A stretch of DNA of 64,000 bases. It comes from Allium sativum. Lineage: Eukaryota > Streptophyta > Magnoliopsida > Asparagales > Amaryllidaceae. Location of the stretch: NCBI GenBank assembly GCA_030737875.1, contig CM060915.1:632464786-632528785 (forward strand), read 5' to 3'. This document shows, piece after piece, positions 45,028 through 56,149 of this stretch. Position numbers and translations under genes: made by a program. A model generated the notes under the pieces. That model was not told the DNA's origin and searched no databases. It saw nothing but the letters and a program-made list of their open reading frames with translations. How positions within the stretch are numbered: position 1 is the first letter of the stretch; each line of letters opens with the position of its first letter.

Positions 45028-48000
45028 TGTAACACCCCATGAATTCTATAACATTAAGATTCACAAATTAAAGTGTAATTAATTCAAAATGAAAGAATTA
45101 AGGGAAACGGGTTACACCATTGCGTTCGTCTCGGAATTCTTCTTGAGATAGAGTCCGAGTTTGCGTGAATCGGACTCCGTATGAAGGAGTTATGACCTTC
45201 GGAAGTTTCAGAATAAAATTTAAAATTCAAACAGCTCAGTTTCAAATTCAAAATTCGAAAAACAAGCTCAAACTGGGCTGGGCGGTAATTTTCCCGTCCA
45301 GGGACCAGGTCGACCATAGGGTCGACCATGGTGTCGACCTGGTCACCCCAGGTCGACCATGGTGTCGACCTGGGTGTCGACCTGCCAGTCGACCTACCTG
45401 GTCGACCTGGCTGGCTGGGTCTGGCTCTGGCTCGAATTTCTGTGGCTCGGTGTGTCATTAGGGCTGACATGTCACCTCTTGATTGGCTCTTTGAACTTTG
45501 TATGGTCTAGATTCCTCTGTCTTCATCTGACGGCTCAAAACAATTTAAAAATCTATATATACACCCTAAGTCTCAACTAAAAATTCACACAAAAAAATAA
45601 GATTGGAGTCGTCATGCTGCCAGGAAGGAATTAAGCGTAGCCGTTAAGAGAGAGGAGCTTAGAGACAAATCAAATTAAGAAGAAGACTAAAGCTTAATCA
45701 AATTAATCAACGCAACGTTAATCTACCCAAAGGAACGCATCTCAATTTCAGAATTCACAATCCAGAATTCAAGATTCTGCATTCGTTGTAAGTATAGTGA
45801 TCTTTCAGAATATGAATAAAACTGTGACGTGATTCGATGTAAATGAAAATAGAATTGTGTTATTGTATAATAATGATATGAATTCTGTGTATTGTAATAA
45901 TTCTGTCATGACTTGTGTATTGATATTTGTGGCATAAATTGATTGATGCAAGCCTATTGGACATTTGTATATGAAAATAATGGCACTTGCAAGTTTGTGG
46001 CAAAAACTAGAATTTGATCCCTTTATGTTTATGTCTATGGCATGGACTATATACATTCTCTAAGTCTAAATTAAGGCTTATGTAAACATGTTCTAGATTT
46101 GAGACCTTTTGTGCCTACATGACCCAAAACCAATGAACACATTCTTATGTTTATTTGCAAATATAATTAGATCTATACTAAGTACCGTCTGGATTACATA
46201 AACTATGCAAGTTTCATGTTGAAATAGGCTATATGGTTAGTTGTTAAAATTGGACATTTTGGTGATTATACAACATGTTAGTTTTGTTGTTGACATTATG
46301 CCAAGTTAAACATGTTTAAACCCAAGTTTGTATAAGCCAAAACTATGCCATTTTATATGACACCTACTTTGTTATACTCTGATTTGGATGTAAGTTCACG
46401 TGACCCATAATTTATGTTAGTTGAATCGCTAAATTGTAAGTTCATGCGCCACACACCTTTATGTATTGTGAAATATTACATGTTCTTGATTTCCCCTTTT
46501 TTCTCACGTTTAAAAAGTTGGGCTGAATTGTGTCGAGCCCAACATTTGTTATAATGTTGCGAACGTACAAACGGGGGTAATAACGTTGGGTGTAAAACAT
46601 GAAAATATATGTTGGCATGGTTGGCACATGCCAACGACAATGACATTTAAGCGGTATGAATTGTTATACCCAAGAATAAAGGACATGACATATACATATA
46701 ATTGAGAAGTGATAAAATATGTAAATTTAGAAAACACGGTATGCTTAACCCGAGGTTGGATTGAGTTGTGACGTAAACCTGCCCGGACCCGCCAGGCTGT
46801 CCAGTAGTCACAACAATACCTATCTAATGTGGGTGGTTAAGCACTGAGCCCAATAAGGACCGGAGGTTAGACTGAGCTACGGTGTAAACCTACCCGGAAC
46901 CGACCGGCACATCCAGTAACCATAGCAATATCTGTCTAATGTGAGTGGTCAGGTGCTTTAAGAGGCTAAGGACATATGGTAGGGTTAAGTCAACTAAAAA
47001 CACTTAACCAAATTCAACATGTTAACAAGAACTGATGGGTGAGGTTAGGTAAATACAGACACTTAACCACTTAACATGTTTGACTAGAAAATCCTAGTAA
47101 CGAAGGACCCGTTTCAGCAGTAACCCAAGTTAGGTATCATGACACGCTGAAACTAGGCAGGGTGGGGCACGATTACTAGGCTGATTGTAAGCGGTCAAAA
47201 TGACGGCGGTGGGTGCACAGTGTAGGTTCTAACGGGGTGCGGGCGTGCACACACTCCGGAGCAGACAAAAAGGGCACTGGGGCACCAGTAGTATAACCAA
47301 TGTATTCTAGAATTGTGTCGGGGCCGCCACCATGGGTCTTGATACACCCCATGGTGGGACCAGCATAGGTATCTACAATTCTTAGGGGTCGTATGACACA
47401 TGTTTATACGAGTAGGAGCCGATCTTTAGAGAATGGGGATCACTTCACGCTCAGCATGGGGTGCCAGTTAGAATAAGCTCAAGTAGGTGTAGAGATATAT
47501 TGTGGGTGCGATAGTACATTCGATTCTAAACGACACTTCCTTATCTTGTGATATTTTCCTGTTTTCAGTTTATATCTATCAAGCCCTTTTTCTTATTCAC
47601 ATACTGAAGAGTCACTAGATTTACTCAGGCTTTATGTCTGACTCTATTTTCTTTTCGTCTTCTTTTCTTTCGTTTCCCCTCCAGGTCCACAGGGAGGAAA
47701 CAACCCAGCTTAGTACTCTTTTGCAAGCTTCAAGACCGTAGACGTATGGTTTGGATCTCTTTTGCTTGGATTATTGCTTTGGATATCACTATGGGGATTT
47801 TTGTTACTTTATTTATGTTATATGCTTCTTTAATAACTAAGACAGTAATGAGGTTGTAATGTTGGAAGTATTTTGAGACAATTATGGAATTGTTTTGTAT
47901 GAACACGTATTGATGAAATAAAAGCCTGTTTGTTTTCCGCTGTTTAAAATATGTGTACTTATATCTGTCTTGTGTTTATCTGTGACTTTTACTTATAAAC

Positions 48001-48059
48001 CTCCACCAAAGTTAAGGCATTCCCTTTGTGAGTGACCTTAATGGAGGTGGGGTATTTCA
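45028..48059 (+). repeat. 3' LTR of element B, 3,032 bp
   Basis: Starts TGTAACACCCCATG and ends GGGGTATTTCA before the ATTTT duplication. It has about 30 bp more than the 5' LTR in the GTCGACC cluster and many single-base differences. Confidence 0.95.
46756..46939 (+). other. Paired-stem modules, element B 3' LTR
   Basis: Copy 1 (46756-46827): inner stem is now GTTGTGAC with GTCACAAC, fully complementary. Copy 2 (46867-46939): GCTACGGT with ACCATAGC has one mismatch; outer TTAGAC with GTCTAA intact. Confidence 0.7.
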
Positions 48060-50742
48060 ATTTTTATATTATAGGACAATAAAAATATGATTTTTATATT
48101 ATAGGGACAATAAAAATATGATTTTTATATTATAAAGATAATAAAAATATAATTTTTATATTATAGAGATAATAAAAATATGATCTTTATGCTTTGTTTA
48201 GTTAAAAATATAATCTTTTCTATATAAACATCGTTTTGAAAATATATATTAGCATGATAAAGAGGCGATTTATATGTATATGAAAGTGATATAAAAATGT
48301 GATTTTTATATTGAAAGTGAACAAATAAAAATGTGTTTTTTTTATTTTTAAAGATAGCGGTTTAAAAATATAATTTTTATCTATATAGTAGCAGAATAAA
48401 AATATAATTTTTATTATGAGGGCGAAGTAAAAATATGTGATTTTTATATAAGAAGTGAATCAAAAATATAATTTTTATATAGTGAGAAGAATAAAAATGT
48501 GATTTTTATATACATGACAACAATATAAAAATGCGATTTTTATATATGTAGTGGATACGGTGGGCGAAAGTGACAAAAGGCGAGCACGGCGAAGATTTTC
48601 TACATATGAAGAGTCGCAGTGTTTGGTTTAGCTAATTGGTGAGAACTTCTCACTTTAAATCCTGTTTTCTAGTTAAAAATATATACTAGGATGCAGACGG
48701 TGCTTAGCAGCACCCGACACCCATCGTCCACATACCATGGACGACTTGTATGCTTGTTTGTTGTGTTGTGAAGTTTGTTTGTGATGTTGATGTGAAATGG
48801 ATAATAAAACATTCATGTGTTGAAATAAATTAATTATCGTTAAAAATATAATTTTTAACGTGAATGTGAATAAATAAATATTCATTTACAAACCGGACGG
48901 TTTGTTTATGTACACATATTTGAAGGATATTGATTGGGACGATAAATTTTACACATCGCCCAACTGCACAAATAATATTCAGTGTTTGTGGATTGAAACC
49001 TCACACGAGTGTTGGGATGATATTTGATGTACACTAATCCCAATCGTTTAGTGGTATGTCGATCGTTTGATTGACAGATTGTATGAGCGTTAATTAGTTA
49101 TATTTAATGCTTATGCAGTTGTGTGGTGCACTTTGGATGATGGTTGATTATTTATCGTTGCTATTATATACATGTGTTGTATGGAATCCATATAATTAAC
49201 ATTATACGGTAATTGATTGGGCCTCATTCCAATTTGTAAAATAAAGATTCATGTGTTGAAACTTATCATGTGTTGAATAGCAAAAATAGTCATGTGTTGA
49301 CGATACTTATGTGTTGAGAATATTCATGTGTTGAAACTTATCATGTGTTGAACGAAATATTTTGAGAATAAAATTTACATCTTTATCATATATAAAATTA
49401 GAAACTAACTGGAAACCAGATAAGATGAGTGGTTTCCTGGGTATTGATCTGATGTTGGTTTCGGCCTTCGGGGTTAATACTTAGGGAATCGTTCTCTTAC
49501 TAATTTACGGTTAGAGTCTGATTAAGAATTAAACAATTTAAATCATAATTTTATGAAATATATTAAATAACAAAAATAGTCATGTGTTGATGATACTCAT
49601 GTGTTGAGAATATTCATGTGTTGAAAGAAATATAGATTCATGTGTTGAATAGAATAAATATTCATTTGTTGAATATTATAACGAAGTTATTGAAATATAT
49701 AAAGCCGTGTGGATTAGATATGCGCCATTTTGACGTGAACGATATTTATATCGATTTTATTCATTTTTATAATGAATACAGAAAAGGAAGTGATTTCAAA
49801 ATATAACGTTTTGAAAAATTATCATTTGTATATCGATGATATGGAATATTCAATTTTGATTTGAAATTAAATATGAAGTTGAAATCATTTTGAAAACGAA
49901 TTTAAATCGATTTATAAAATACATTTTAAAAGGAAATCGACAAAATGGAAACCCAACTTCCAATACGTGACTTTGTAGTTTTGATTGTAAAACCTATATA
50001 TGGCGACATAGTGGTATGGGGCACTTATGCCGTCTATGATTGATACTTATTATTGAAATTGTTTTGACACTATATACTTATAGTAATAATAAAACATGAA
50101 ATTTAGCGTATCAAGCATGCTTTGGCTATTATAAGGTAAAACCCTATCCTCCGGCTTGTGTTACATTATGTGATGGGACCTGGGTCTTATAATAGCTTAA
50201 TTGTTCTTTATTTAGCATTGCGTTGTTGTTTTATGCACTTGTATTCTTGGGAGGAAACCCGTTTCGTGTTATACGGCGTGGTCCCTCGATTTACCTAACT
50301 TTAAAATAAAGATTAATAACTGTTTTAGTTCTCACACCAGTCCCATGACTGACCTGGAGTTTATTGTTTTAACATAAACTCTGGGTGCCCTTATTTTGAC
50401 ACGGGCAGCTAGTAGTTTTGGTTTTGCAGATTTATATTCACAGGATCCTGATTTATAGCTGGAATGATATTCGGAAAGCTCTGTATCCGTATATCTCCTT
50501 CAGTTTTATTTTGTATTATTTTCCGCTGCTATGTAATTTATTGTAATCTCCGATACTTTATGATGTGTAATATTGATTCATACTCTGTATATTCTTGTAT
50601 TCTGATGGAATTGTTGTAATATACAATGAAATGTTCTTCTGTTTGCGTTCTGATTTGTCGTATTCTCAAAACAATCAGGGGTTTCGAATGGTCTAGGTCG
50701 GTTTAGCAACTGATTCAGATCGAGCAAAATTTCAAATTGTCA
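48060..50742 (+). repeat. 3' LTR of L, part 2
   Basis: Resumes at atttttatattatagg and runs parallel to the 5' LTR to about 31320, then jumps at 49944 to the equivalent of 33664 (atggaaacccaact), so about 2.3 kb is absent. It ends AATTGTCA before the A LTR resumes with TCCCCCACC. Only one copy of the 75-bp conserved block remains (49436). No gene. Confidence 0.85.
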
Positions 50743-51124
50743 TCCCCCACCCTCAGGTTCTCAGGGAGGAAACACTCAGGCTTGACCGTGATTCTGCTTA
50801 TTTTGCTGGAGCTGCTGATATGTATGACTCAAGCTCCTATCCTTGTTACTATGGCTATATTTTTTTTCTTGGGAAATTTTATTCCTTTTATGTACTCTGA
50901 TATTTCTAAAGTACAAGACAGTGGTTTTTATGTTGTAATGGGCTTTTAAATTTCAAACAAATGATGTTTTGGACCACGGTATCTTATGATTAATAAAGTA
51001 GTTTTTATTCCGCTGCAAAATTTTATATCTGTCTTGTAATATTCTATGTCTATTTACCTAAAACGTTTCACGAAACTTAATGCATTCCCTTAGTGAGCGA
51101 CATTAACAGACGTGGGGTGTCACA
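50743..51124 (+). repeat. Element A 5' LTR, end segment
   Basis: Begins in the pyrimidine tract with a candidate acceptor CCCTCAG ending at 50756, followed by GTTCTCAGGGAGGAAAC as in B and C. Ends GGGGTGTCACA at 51124. The short frame at 50737-50949 has no domain. Confidence 0.75.
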
Positions 51125-51126
51125 CT

Positions 51127-51138
51127 TGGTATCAGAGC
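51127..51138 (+). other. Primer-binding site of A
   Basis: TGGTATCAGAGC two bases past the LTR end. Confidence 0.85.
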
Positions 51139-51339
51139 TGAAGGTTACCAAATTGGATAAAGTTTTTGAAAATTATTTTCAAAAAGGTTTTAAAAGAAAG
51201 CATTTTCAAAAAGAAAAGTCTGTTTTGAAAAACATATTCCCCAAAGCCATAGGAAATATCTCTCGATTCTCCGCTTGATTCCTTTTTCTTTTTGTCTGGG
51301 GAATCGATTCTTCCTGAAAGGTGTCCCCATTCAGGCATA

Positions 51340-51838
51340 ATGTCGTAGGCATGTTTAAACTGCAGCACATGTTGAAGGGCAATGAAGTGCCTAACCTCCA
51401 TCTGTAGCTGCAGTAGTATCACCCGCGACTAATTTTATCGAGCTTCGTAAGGATTTCCGTGCAATGGAGGCAATTTTCGAGAGACTTGTTAGCTTGTTAC
51501 CCAAGGATGGTAAAAAGGAGAAAAAGGGAGTTAGGGCTAAGTAGCACAGCCCAAGGATGAGAAAATTGATGGCCCAGGAAGGGAACACAGAAAAAATTCA
51601 AATAAATCTGAAAGGAAGAAGTTAAGATCGAGGAAACATAAAACAAAAAGGTAGGCCCAAGAAAGGACAGCAACAACAACAGAAGAAGGGCGGAAAGAAT
51701 GACCAGGCTAAGGGTAAGAGGAAATGCCATAGTTGCGGGCGAGAGGGTCACTTGGCCCAAGAATTCAGGAAAAGGAAGAATGCTTGCTTCGTTTGTGAAA
51801 AGGTTGGACACTATTCTAGGGAGTGCCCAAGGAAGTAA
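51340..51838 (+). pseudogene. gag: gag remnant of element A
   Basis: Most of the gag core is deleted. The recognisable start region (TNFIELRKDFRAMEA) is joined to a lysine-rich linker with stops. The zinc-knuckle region remains near 51724-51830: CHSCGREGHLAQEF (last C lost) and an intact CFVCEKVGHYSREC, with a TAA after it. Several frame changes occur. Confidence 0.7.
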
Positions 51839-51959
51839 GGGTAAGGTCAAAGGACAGGAATCTCTTAAGGGCAAGCGAATGCTCTCGTGGCTAGTGCACC
51901 AGATAGAGGTATGAAAGTTCCATGGAAGGTTTGATTTCTCTTTCCAATCACCCTATTAG

Positions 51960-52550
51960 AACCCTTCTGATTCTGGCGCTTCACACTCATTTATATCTAG
52001 TTCTATAGTTGAATCTCTGCACTTAAATACTAGTATGGTAGTGGATCCCATTGTCTCAGACCTCATTGGTGGCTCATCTCATTTATTTATGATTTGTCGG
52101 GGTTTGAGAGTATCTGTGTTAGGCGTCGAGTTTGAGTGCGACGCATATATGCTCGAGATTATGGGTTATGGGTTGATTCTAGGAATGGACTGGCTTACCA
52201 CATATGGTGCCATTCTGGATTGTGAGAGGAGGGTCGTTAGGCTTCTAACTTGTCATGGGAGGAATCTCGAGATTTCTTGTGACCCACAAGGGTCGGTTTT
52301 GCTTAATTTCCTAGAGTCTCTTGATGCATCTATCAATAATCTGCAATCTGTTCCAGTAATCTGAGATTATTCTGACGTTTTTGATAAGGTACGGGGCTTA
52401 CCTCCGAGGCGCGAGATCGATTTTCGTATATATCTGGTGGACAATGCAAAGCCAGTTGCATTACCAGTGTGCCATATGGCTCCAAGGAAAAGGAGGGAGC
52501 TGAGTAAGCAAGTAGGGAAGCTATTTGAGAAAGTGTTTTCTTTAGGATTG
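51960..52550 (+). pseudogene. Protease and start of RT, element A
   Basis: Reads [17 protein letters not shown], then from 52035 VVDPIVSDLIGGSSHLFM to [22 protein letters not shown] at 52362-52364 interrupts VPVI-stop-DYSDVF; after it the frame goes on to [19 protein letters not shown] and KQVGKLFEKVF. There the sequence jumps into the integrase zinc region (about 52530-52590), so the RT catalytic core and RNase H, about 1.5 kb compared with B, are gone. Confidence 0.8.
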
Positions 52551-52988
52551 GATGAAGAAAGATGTAGCAGCGCTTTTTCTCAATGTCTGATTTACCAGTA
52601 ATTCAAAGTTGAGTAAAGAAGCCCGGTGGCTTACTCCATCCTTCAGAGGGCCCGCAGTGGAAATGGGAGAGCGTCTCCATGGATTTCATAGATGGTTTTT
52701 CTAGATCAACGAAGGGCAACACCAGCATTTGGTGGTAGTAGATAGACTTACTAAGAGCACCCATTTTATTTACAGTTAAGAGTAAGAGGACGGAACCATG
52801 GTTGGCAGCAATTTATGTCCGAGAGATAGTTCGTCTTCATGGAGTCCTTCCAGCATCGTGAGTGGTCGTGACCCCATCTTAACCAGTGAATTTTGGAGGA
52901 GCTTGCAAGAAGCATTAGGTACACAATTGTGTTTGAGCACCGCTTATCATCCCCAAACCAATGGACAGACGGAGAGGGTGAACAGAAT
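52551..52988 (+). pseudogene. Integrase, first part, element A
   Basis: Pieces in shifting frames: [45 protein letters not shown], then [20 protein letters not shown] (SG in place of SD: the second catalytic aspartate is changed) and [10 protein letters not shown] with the glutamate kept. Element C interrupts here, directly after the catalytic glutamate segment. Confidence 0.8.
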
Positions 52989-53456
52989 TGTAACACCCCG
53001 TATTTTCTATGAACATTAAAGTAATGAATTAAAGAATAATTAATTACAAATGTGAGAATTAAGGGAAACGGGTTACGCCATTGCGTTTGTCTCGGAATTT
53101 AGCTTGAGATCGAGTCTGAGTTTGCATAAATCAGAATCCGTATAAAGGAATTATGACCTTCAGAAGATTCAAGAATTTAAATAAACAGCTCAGAATAAAG
53201 TTCAGAAAAATCAAAATTCAAAATCAGAAGCAAAAGTGGGCTAGGTGGGAATTTTCTCACCCAAGGCCAGGTCGACCAGGAGGTCGAAAAGGGGGTCGAC
53301 CTCCCCCTTGGGTCATATATGAAATTTGACATTTTTCTTTGTGTGGCGATCTGCTGTGTCATTAGGGCTTGTGTGGCAAGTTCTGGTTGGTTTCCTTAGG
53401 TTTGAATGGCTTTGATTTGATCTAGTTTGATCTGACGGCTCCTATTAAATCAAACT

Positions 53457-53465
53457 TCTATATAA
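53457..53465 (+). promoter_or_regulatory. TATA-like box of the C LTR
   Basis: TCTATATAA, preceded by GATCTGACGGCTCC, the same box order as in B. The 3' LTR copy is near 60518-60526. Confidence 0.6.
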
Positions 53466-53886
53466 GCAACCTAAATCTAAACCTTAACCACACAAAAATA
53501 TTCCTAAGACCGTCATGATGTCAATACTCAAACTAGAGTAGCCACCATTCTCATTCAACTAGAAAGCAAGTTAGGAATTGCAAATCAAATCTAATTCAAC
53601 TAAGAGAATTCAACGTCTACAACAAAGGAGAGCTATTCAACTTCAGAATACAGATCCCTGAACACCAGACTAGTCTCCTTTTTTTGTAAGTCCAGTTATC
53701 ATTTAGACCTAAATGATATTAGAATTGTGACTAAATAACTGGATGTAGAACATCGCCTAATGTAATTTATGCCTATCCTTTTTGTTGAAACTGAATTAAT
53801 TAAGACTATGACTCTTATCATGTTAAGTTTGTGACCATGTTGTATGTAATTTAATGATAAATGTTAAATGCTTGGAAATGAATCCA

Positions 53887-54030
53887 TATTATATTGTATA
53901 ATTTGGTGATGGATATCATATTGTGTAATTTGGCGATGACATACCATATTGTATAATTTGGCGATGGATATCATATTGTGTAATTGGGCGATGACATACC
54001 ATATTGTATAACTTGGCAATAACATTTCAA
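53887..54030. repeat. Tandem array of about 27/28-bp half-units (55-bp dimer) in C
   Basis: Alternating atattgtataatttggcgat and atattgtgtaatttggcgat, differing in their last bases (gatatc or acatacc), then decaying. The 3' LTR array (60950-61150) has one more dimer. Confidence 0.85.
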
Positions 54031-54390
54031 GTTGTATGATTTGGTAATGACACATATATGTTGCACGACAATTTGGGAATTTTGCTATGTTTATGCAAGT
54101 TCGACCATGATCACATATATGACCAAAACTACATGCTAATATGATTAAGTTCATATTAAATTTGATCCAACTAGTTTGCAAGTTCACAACTACATGCCTA
54201 ATTTTAAGTTTATGTAGTTCTATGTAAAACCCCTATTTCATGATTCATGTTGAGTAGATCTAAATTTGCATGTTCATAATTGCATGTATATTGTTCTATG
54301 CCAAGTTCATATGATACATGTGTAGTTAGATCCATATTTTTATGACATTGGAATTGTTACATGATCCTCTTTTTCCTCTTTTTTATATAA

Positions 54391-54414
54391 GTTAGGCTAT
54401 GTATCGAGCCTAAC
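54391..54414 (+). other. TTAGGCT hairpin in the C LTR
   Basis: GTTAGGCT pairs with AGCCTAAC (8 bp, 8-base loop). B 3' LTR has GTTGGGCT with AGCCCAAC at 46517-46543; A has TAGGCT with AGCCTA at 26511-26529. Confidence 0.65.
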
Positions 54415-54667
54415 ATTTTATGTGATTTATGCGAACGTTTAACGGGGGTAATGTTGGGGAAAAATATGAAATTACATATAATTGGCATATTTAGCTCATA
54501 AACTTGTAAATGTTTTATGGCATAAAGTGGTATAAATTTTTATACCTAAAATTATGAACTTGATTTAAAAGAGAAAGTGGGGCTTGACTTGAATGACAAT
54601 AGTTTACATATAAACATAAAGAGGTAAATATGTAAATTTAGGAAAGATGAATATGCCTAACCCGAGG

Positions 54668-54852
54668 TTAGATTGAGTTACGGTGTAAGACTGCCCGGAA
54701 CCGCCCAACACATCCAGCAACCGTAACAATATATATCTAATGTGGGAGGTTAGTGCATCGAGCCCAAAAGAACCCGAGGTTAGACTGAGTTGCAGTGTAA
54801 AACTGCCTGGACCCGACCGGCACATCCAGTGACCGCAACAATACCTGTCTAA
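54668..54852 (+). other. Paired-stem modules, element C 5' LTR
   Basis: Copy 1 (54668-54740): TTAGAT with ATCTAA, GTTACGGT with ACCGTAAC. Copy 2 (54780-54852): TTAGAC with GTCTAA; inner GTTGCAGT with GACCGCAAC pairs with one mismatch. Confidence 0.75.
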
Positions 54853-56018
54853 TGTGAGTGGTTGGTGCTTTAATGAATGAGTTAATGCTATGTCAGGAAT
54901 GGTAGGGTTAAGTTAATTAAGGCAACACTTAACCAATACAACATGTTAACTAAACTGATGGGTGGGGTTAGGTTAACTTGGACACTTAACCAATTTAACA
55001 TGTTGATTAGGAAACCCTAGTAACAGGGACCCATTTCAGCAGTAACCCAATAGATGTATCATGGTACCCTGAACTAGGCAGGGTAGGGCACGATTACTGG
55101 GCTGATTATAAGCGGTCAAAACGATGGCGTTTGGTGCATCAGTGTAGGTTCCGATGGAGTACGGGCGTGCACGTACTCCAGAGTGGAAAAATAAGGCACT
55201 AGGCATCAGTAGTTATCACTGTGCATCTTGAATCGTGTCGGGTTGCCACTATAGGATTTGATATACCCCATGGTGGGACCAGTATAGGTATTTACAATCG
55301 AGTGGGGCCGTATTACACAAGTGGTAAATGCGGGCGAGTAGGAGCCGATCGATAAAAAGGGATCACCGGGTTTCAACTCATGACGATGGTTGAAATATCT
55401 AGCAGGTGCAGAGAATATGGATATGAATGCGATAGTATGATTAGTTTATCTTGCATTATTTATCTTACCTTATCCTATGTTACCTTATTTCCTTGTTGTT
55501 GTCCTGTGTCCAGCTTATTCAAGTATGGTTCTCTTATCAGTTTCAATGTTGAATAATCACTGGACTTACCAGACTTATGTCTGACCCATTTTCCTTTCGC
55601 CCTCTTTTCTTCCGTTCCCCCCCCCCCCCTCCTCAGGTACCCAGGAAGGTAATAGCTCAGCTTAATTTGGGTCGTTCATCTTTCCAAGCTTGAAGACTCT
55701 GTGATGTACAGCTTGGAACCTCTTATCTTTGGTTATGGCTTTGGACACACTACTACTTTGGGATTTATGGAGTTTTATTTTGTTTTATGCTTCTTTATGT
55801 TATAATCAAGACAGAGATTCTGATGTAATGATTTGGTAGTTGTTTTAAGACAGTTTGTTGTAATGTTTTTGTTATGAACCACGAATGAAATAAATTTAGT
55901 TTTCCGCTGCTTATATATATGTCTGTCTTGTAAATTATCTGTCTTTTACCTATAATGCTCCACCAAAATTAAGGCATTTCCTTTGTGAGTGACCTTAACG
56001 GAGGTGGGGTGTTTCACT

Positions 56019-56030
56019 TGGTATCATAGC
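56019..56030 (+). other. Primer-binding site of C, one mismatch
   Basis: TGGTATCATAGC in place of TGGTATCAGAGC, two bases after the LTR end. Confidence 0.75.
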
Positions 56031-56149
56031 AAAGGTTTATCAGATCAGATAAAAAAATTTGAAAACTGTTTTTCAAAAAGAAAATTAAAGAAGCAATTTT
56101 CAAGAAAAAGTGTTTTATTTTTAAAAGGCATAATCCCCCAAAGCCATAT

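Larger units (their letters stand above)
36927..48059 (+). mobile_element. Element B: Tekay-like chromovirus, 11,133 bp
   Basis: TG...CA LTRs (36927-39930 and 45028-48059), target duplication ATTTT (36922-36926 and 48060-48064), tRNA-Met-type primer site, gag, pol with chromodomain, polypurine tract. The LTRs differ at several percent in some stretches (about seven changes in the first 100 bp), so it is older than D. Coding is broken by one gag-pol stop, an 8-bp deletion, a TAG in RNase H, a one-base shift before the chromodomain and a TAG within it. Confidence 0.95.
27945..50742 (+). mobile_element. Element L: LARD-like non-autonomous LTR element (with B inserted)
   Basis: 5' LTR 27945 to about 34464, primer-binding site at 34467, about 1 kb of internal sequence, polypurine tract ending 35506, and 3' LTR 35507-36926 plus 48060-50742 split by element B. 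No gag, protease, RT or integrase is present between the priming sites, so it must depend on another element. The tRNA-Met priming site and TGTAATAACCC start suggest a Tekay-type partner. It is inserted in the C-rich tract of the A LTR. CCCAC occurs before the 5' LTR and a few bases past the 3' end, so the target duplication is blurred by the C-run. Confidence 0.8.
53686..55636 (+). other. Predicted leader intron in the C LTR
   Basis: Donor GTAAGT at 53686; acceptor CCCCCTCCTCAG ending at 55636. In the 3' LTR the donor is kept (60748) but the acceptor reads CCAAG (62357). Not proven. Confidence 0.45.
52989..56016 (+). repeat. 5' LTR of element C, 3,028 bp
   Basis: Starts TGTAACACCCCGTATTTTC and ends GGGGTGTTTCA. 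It contains a GTCGACC stretch near 53265-53305, TATA-like box (53457), GTAAGT donor (53686), tandem array (53887-54030), TTAGGCT hairpin (54391-54414), paired-stem modules (54668-54852) and a C-run/CAG acceptor (55636). Confidence 0.95.
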
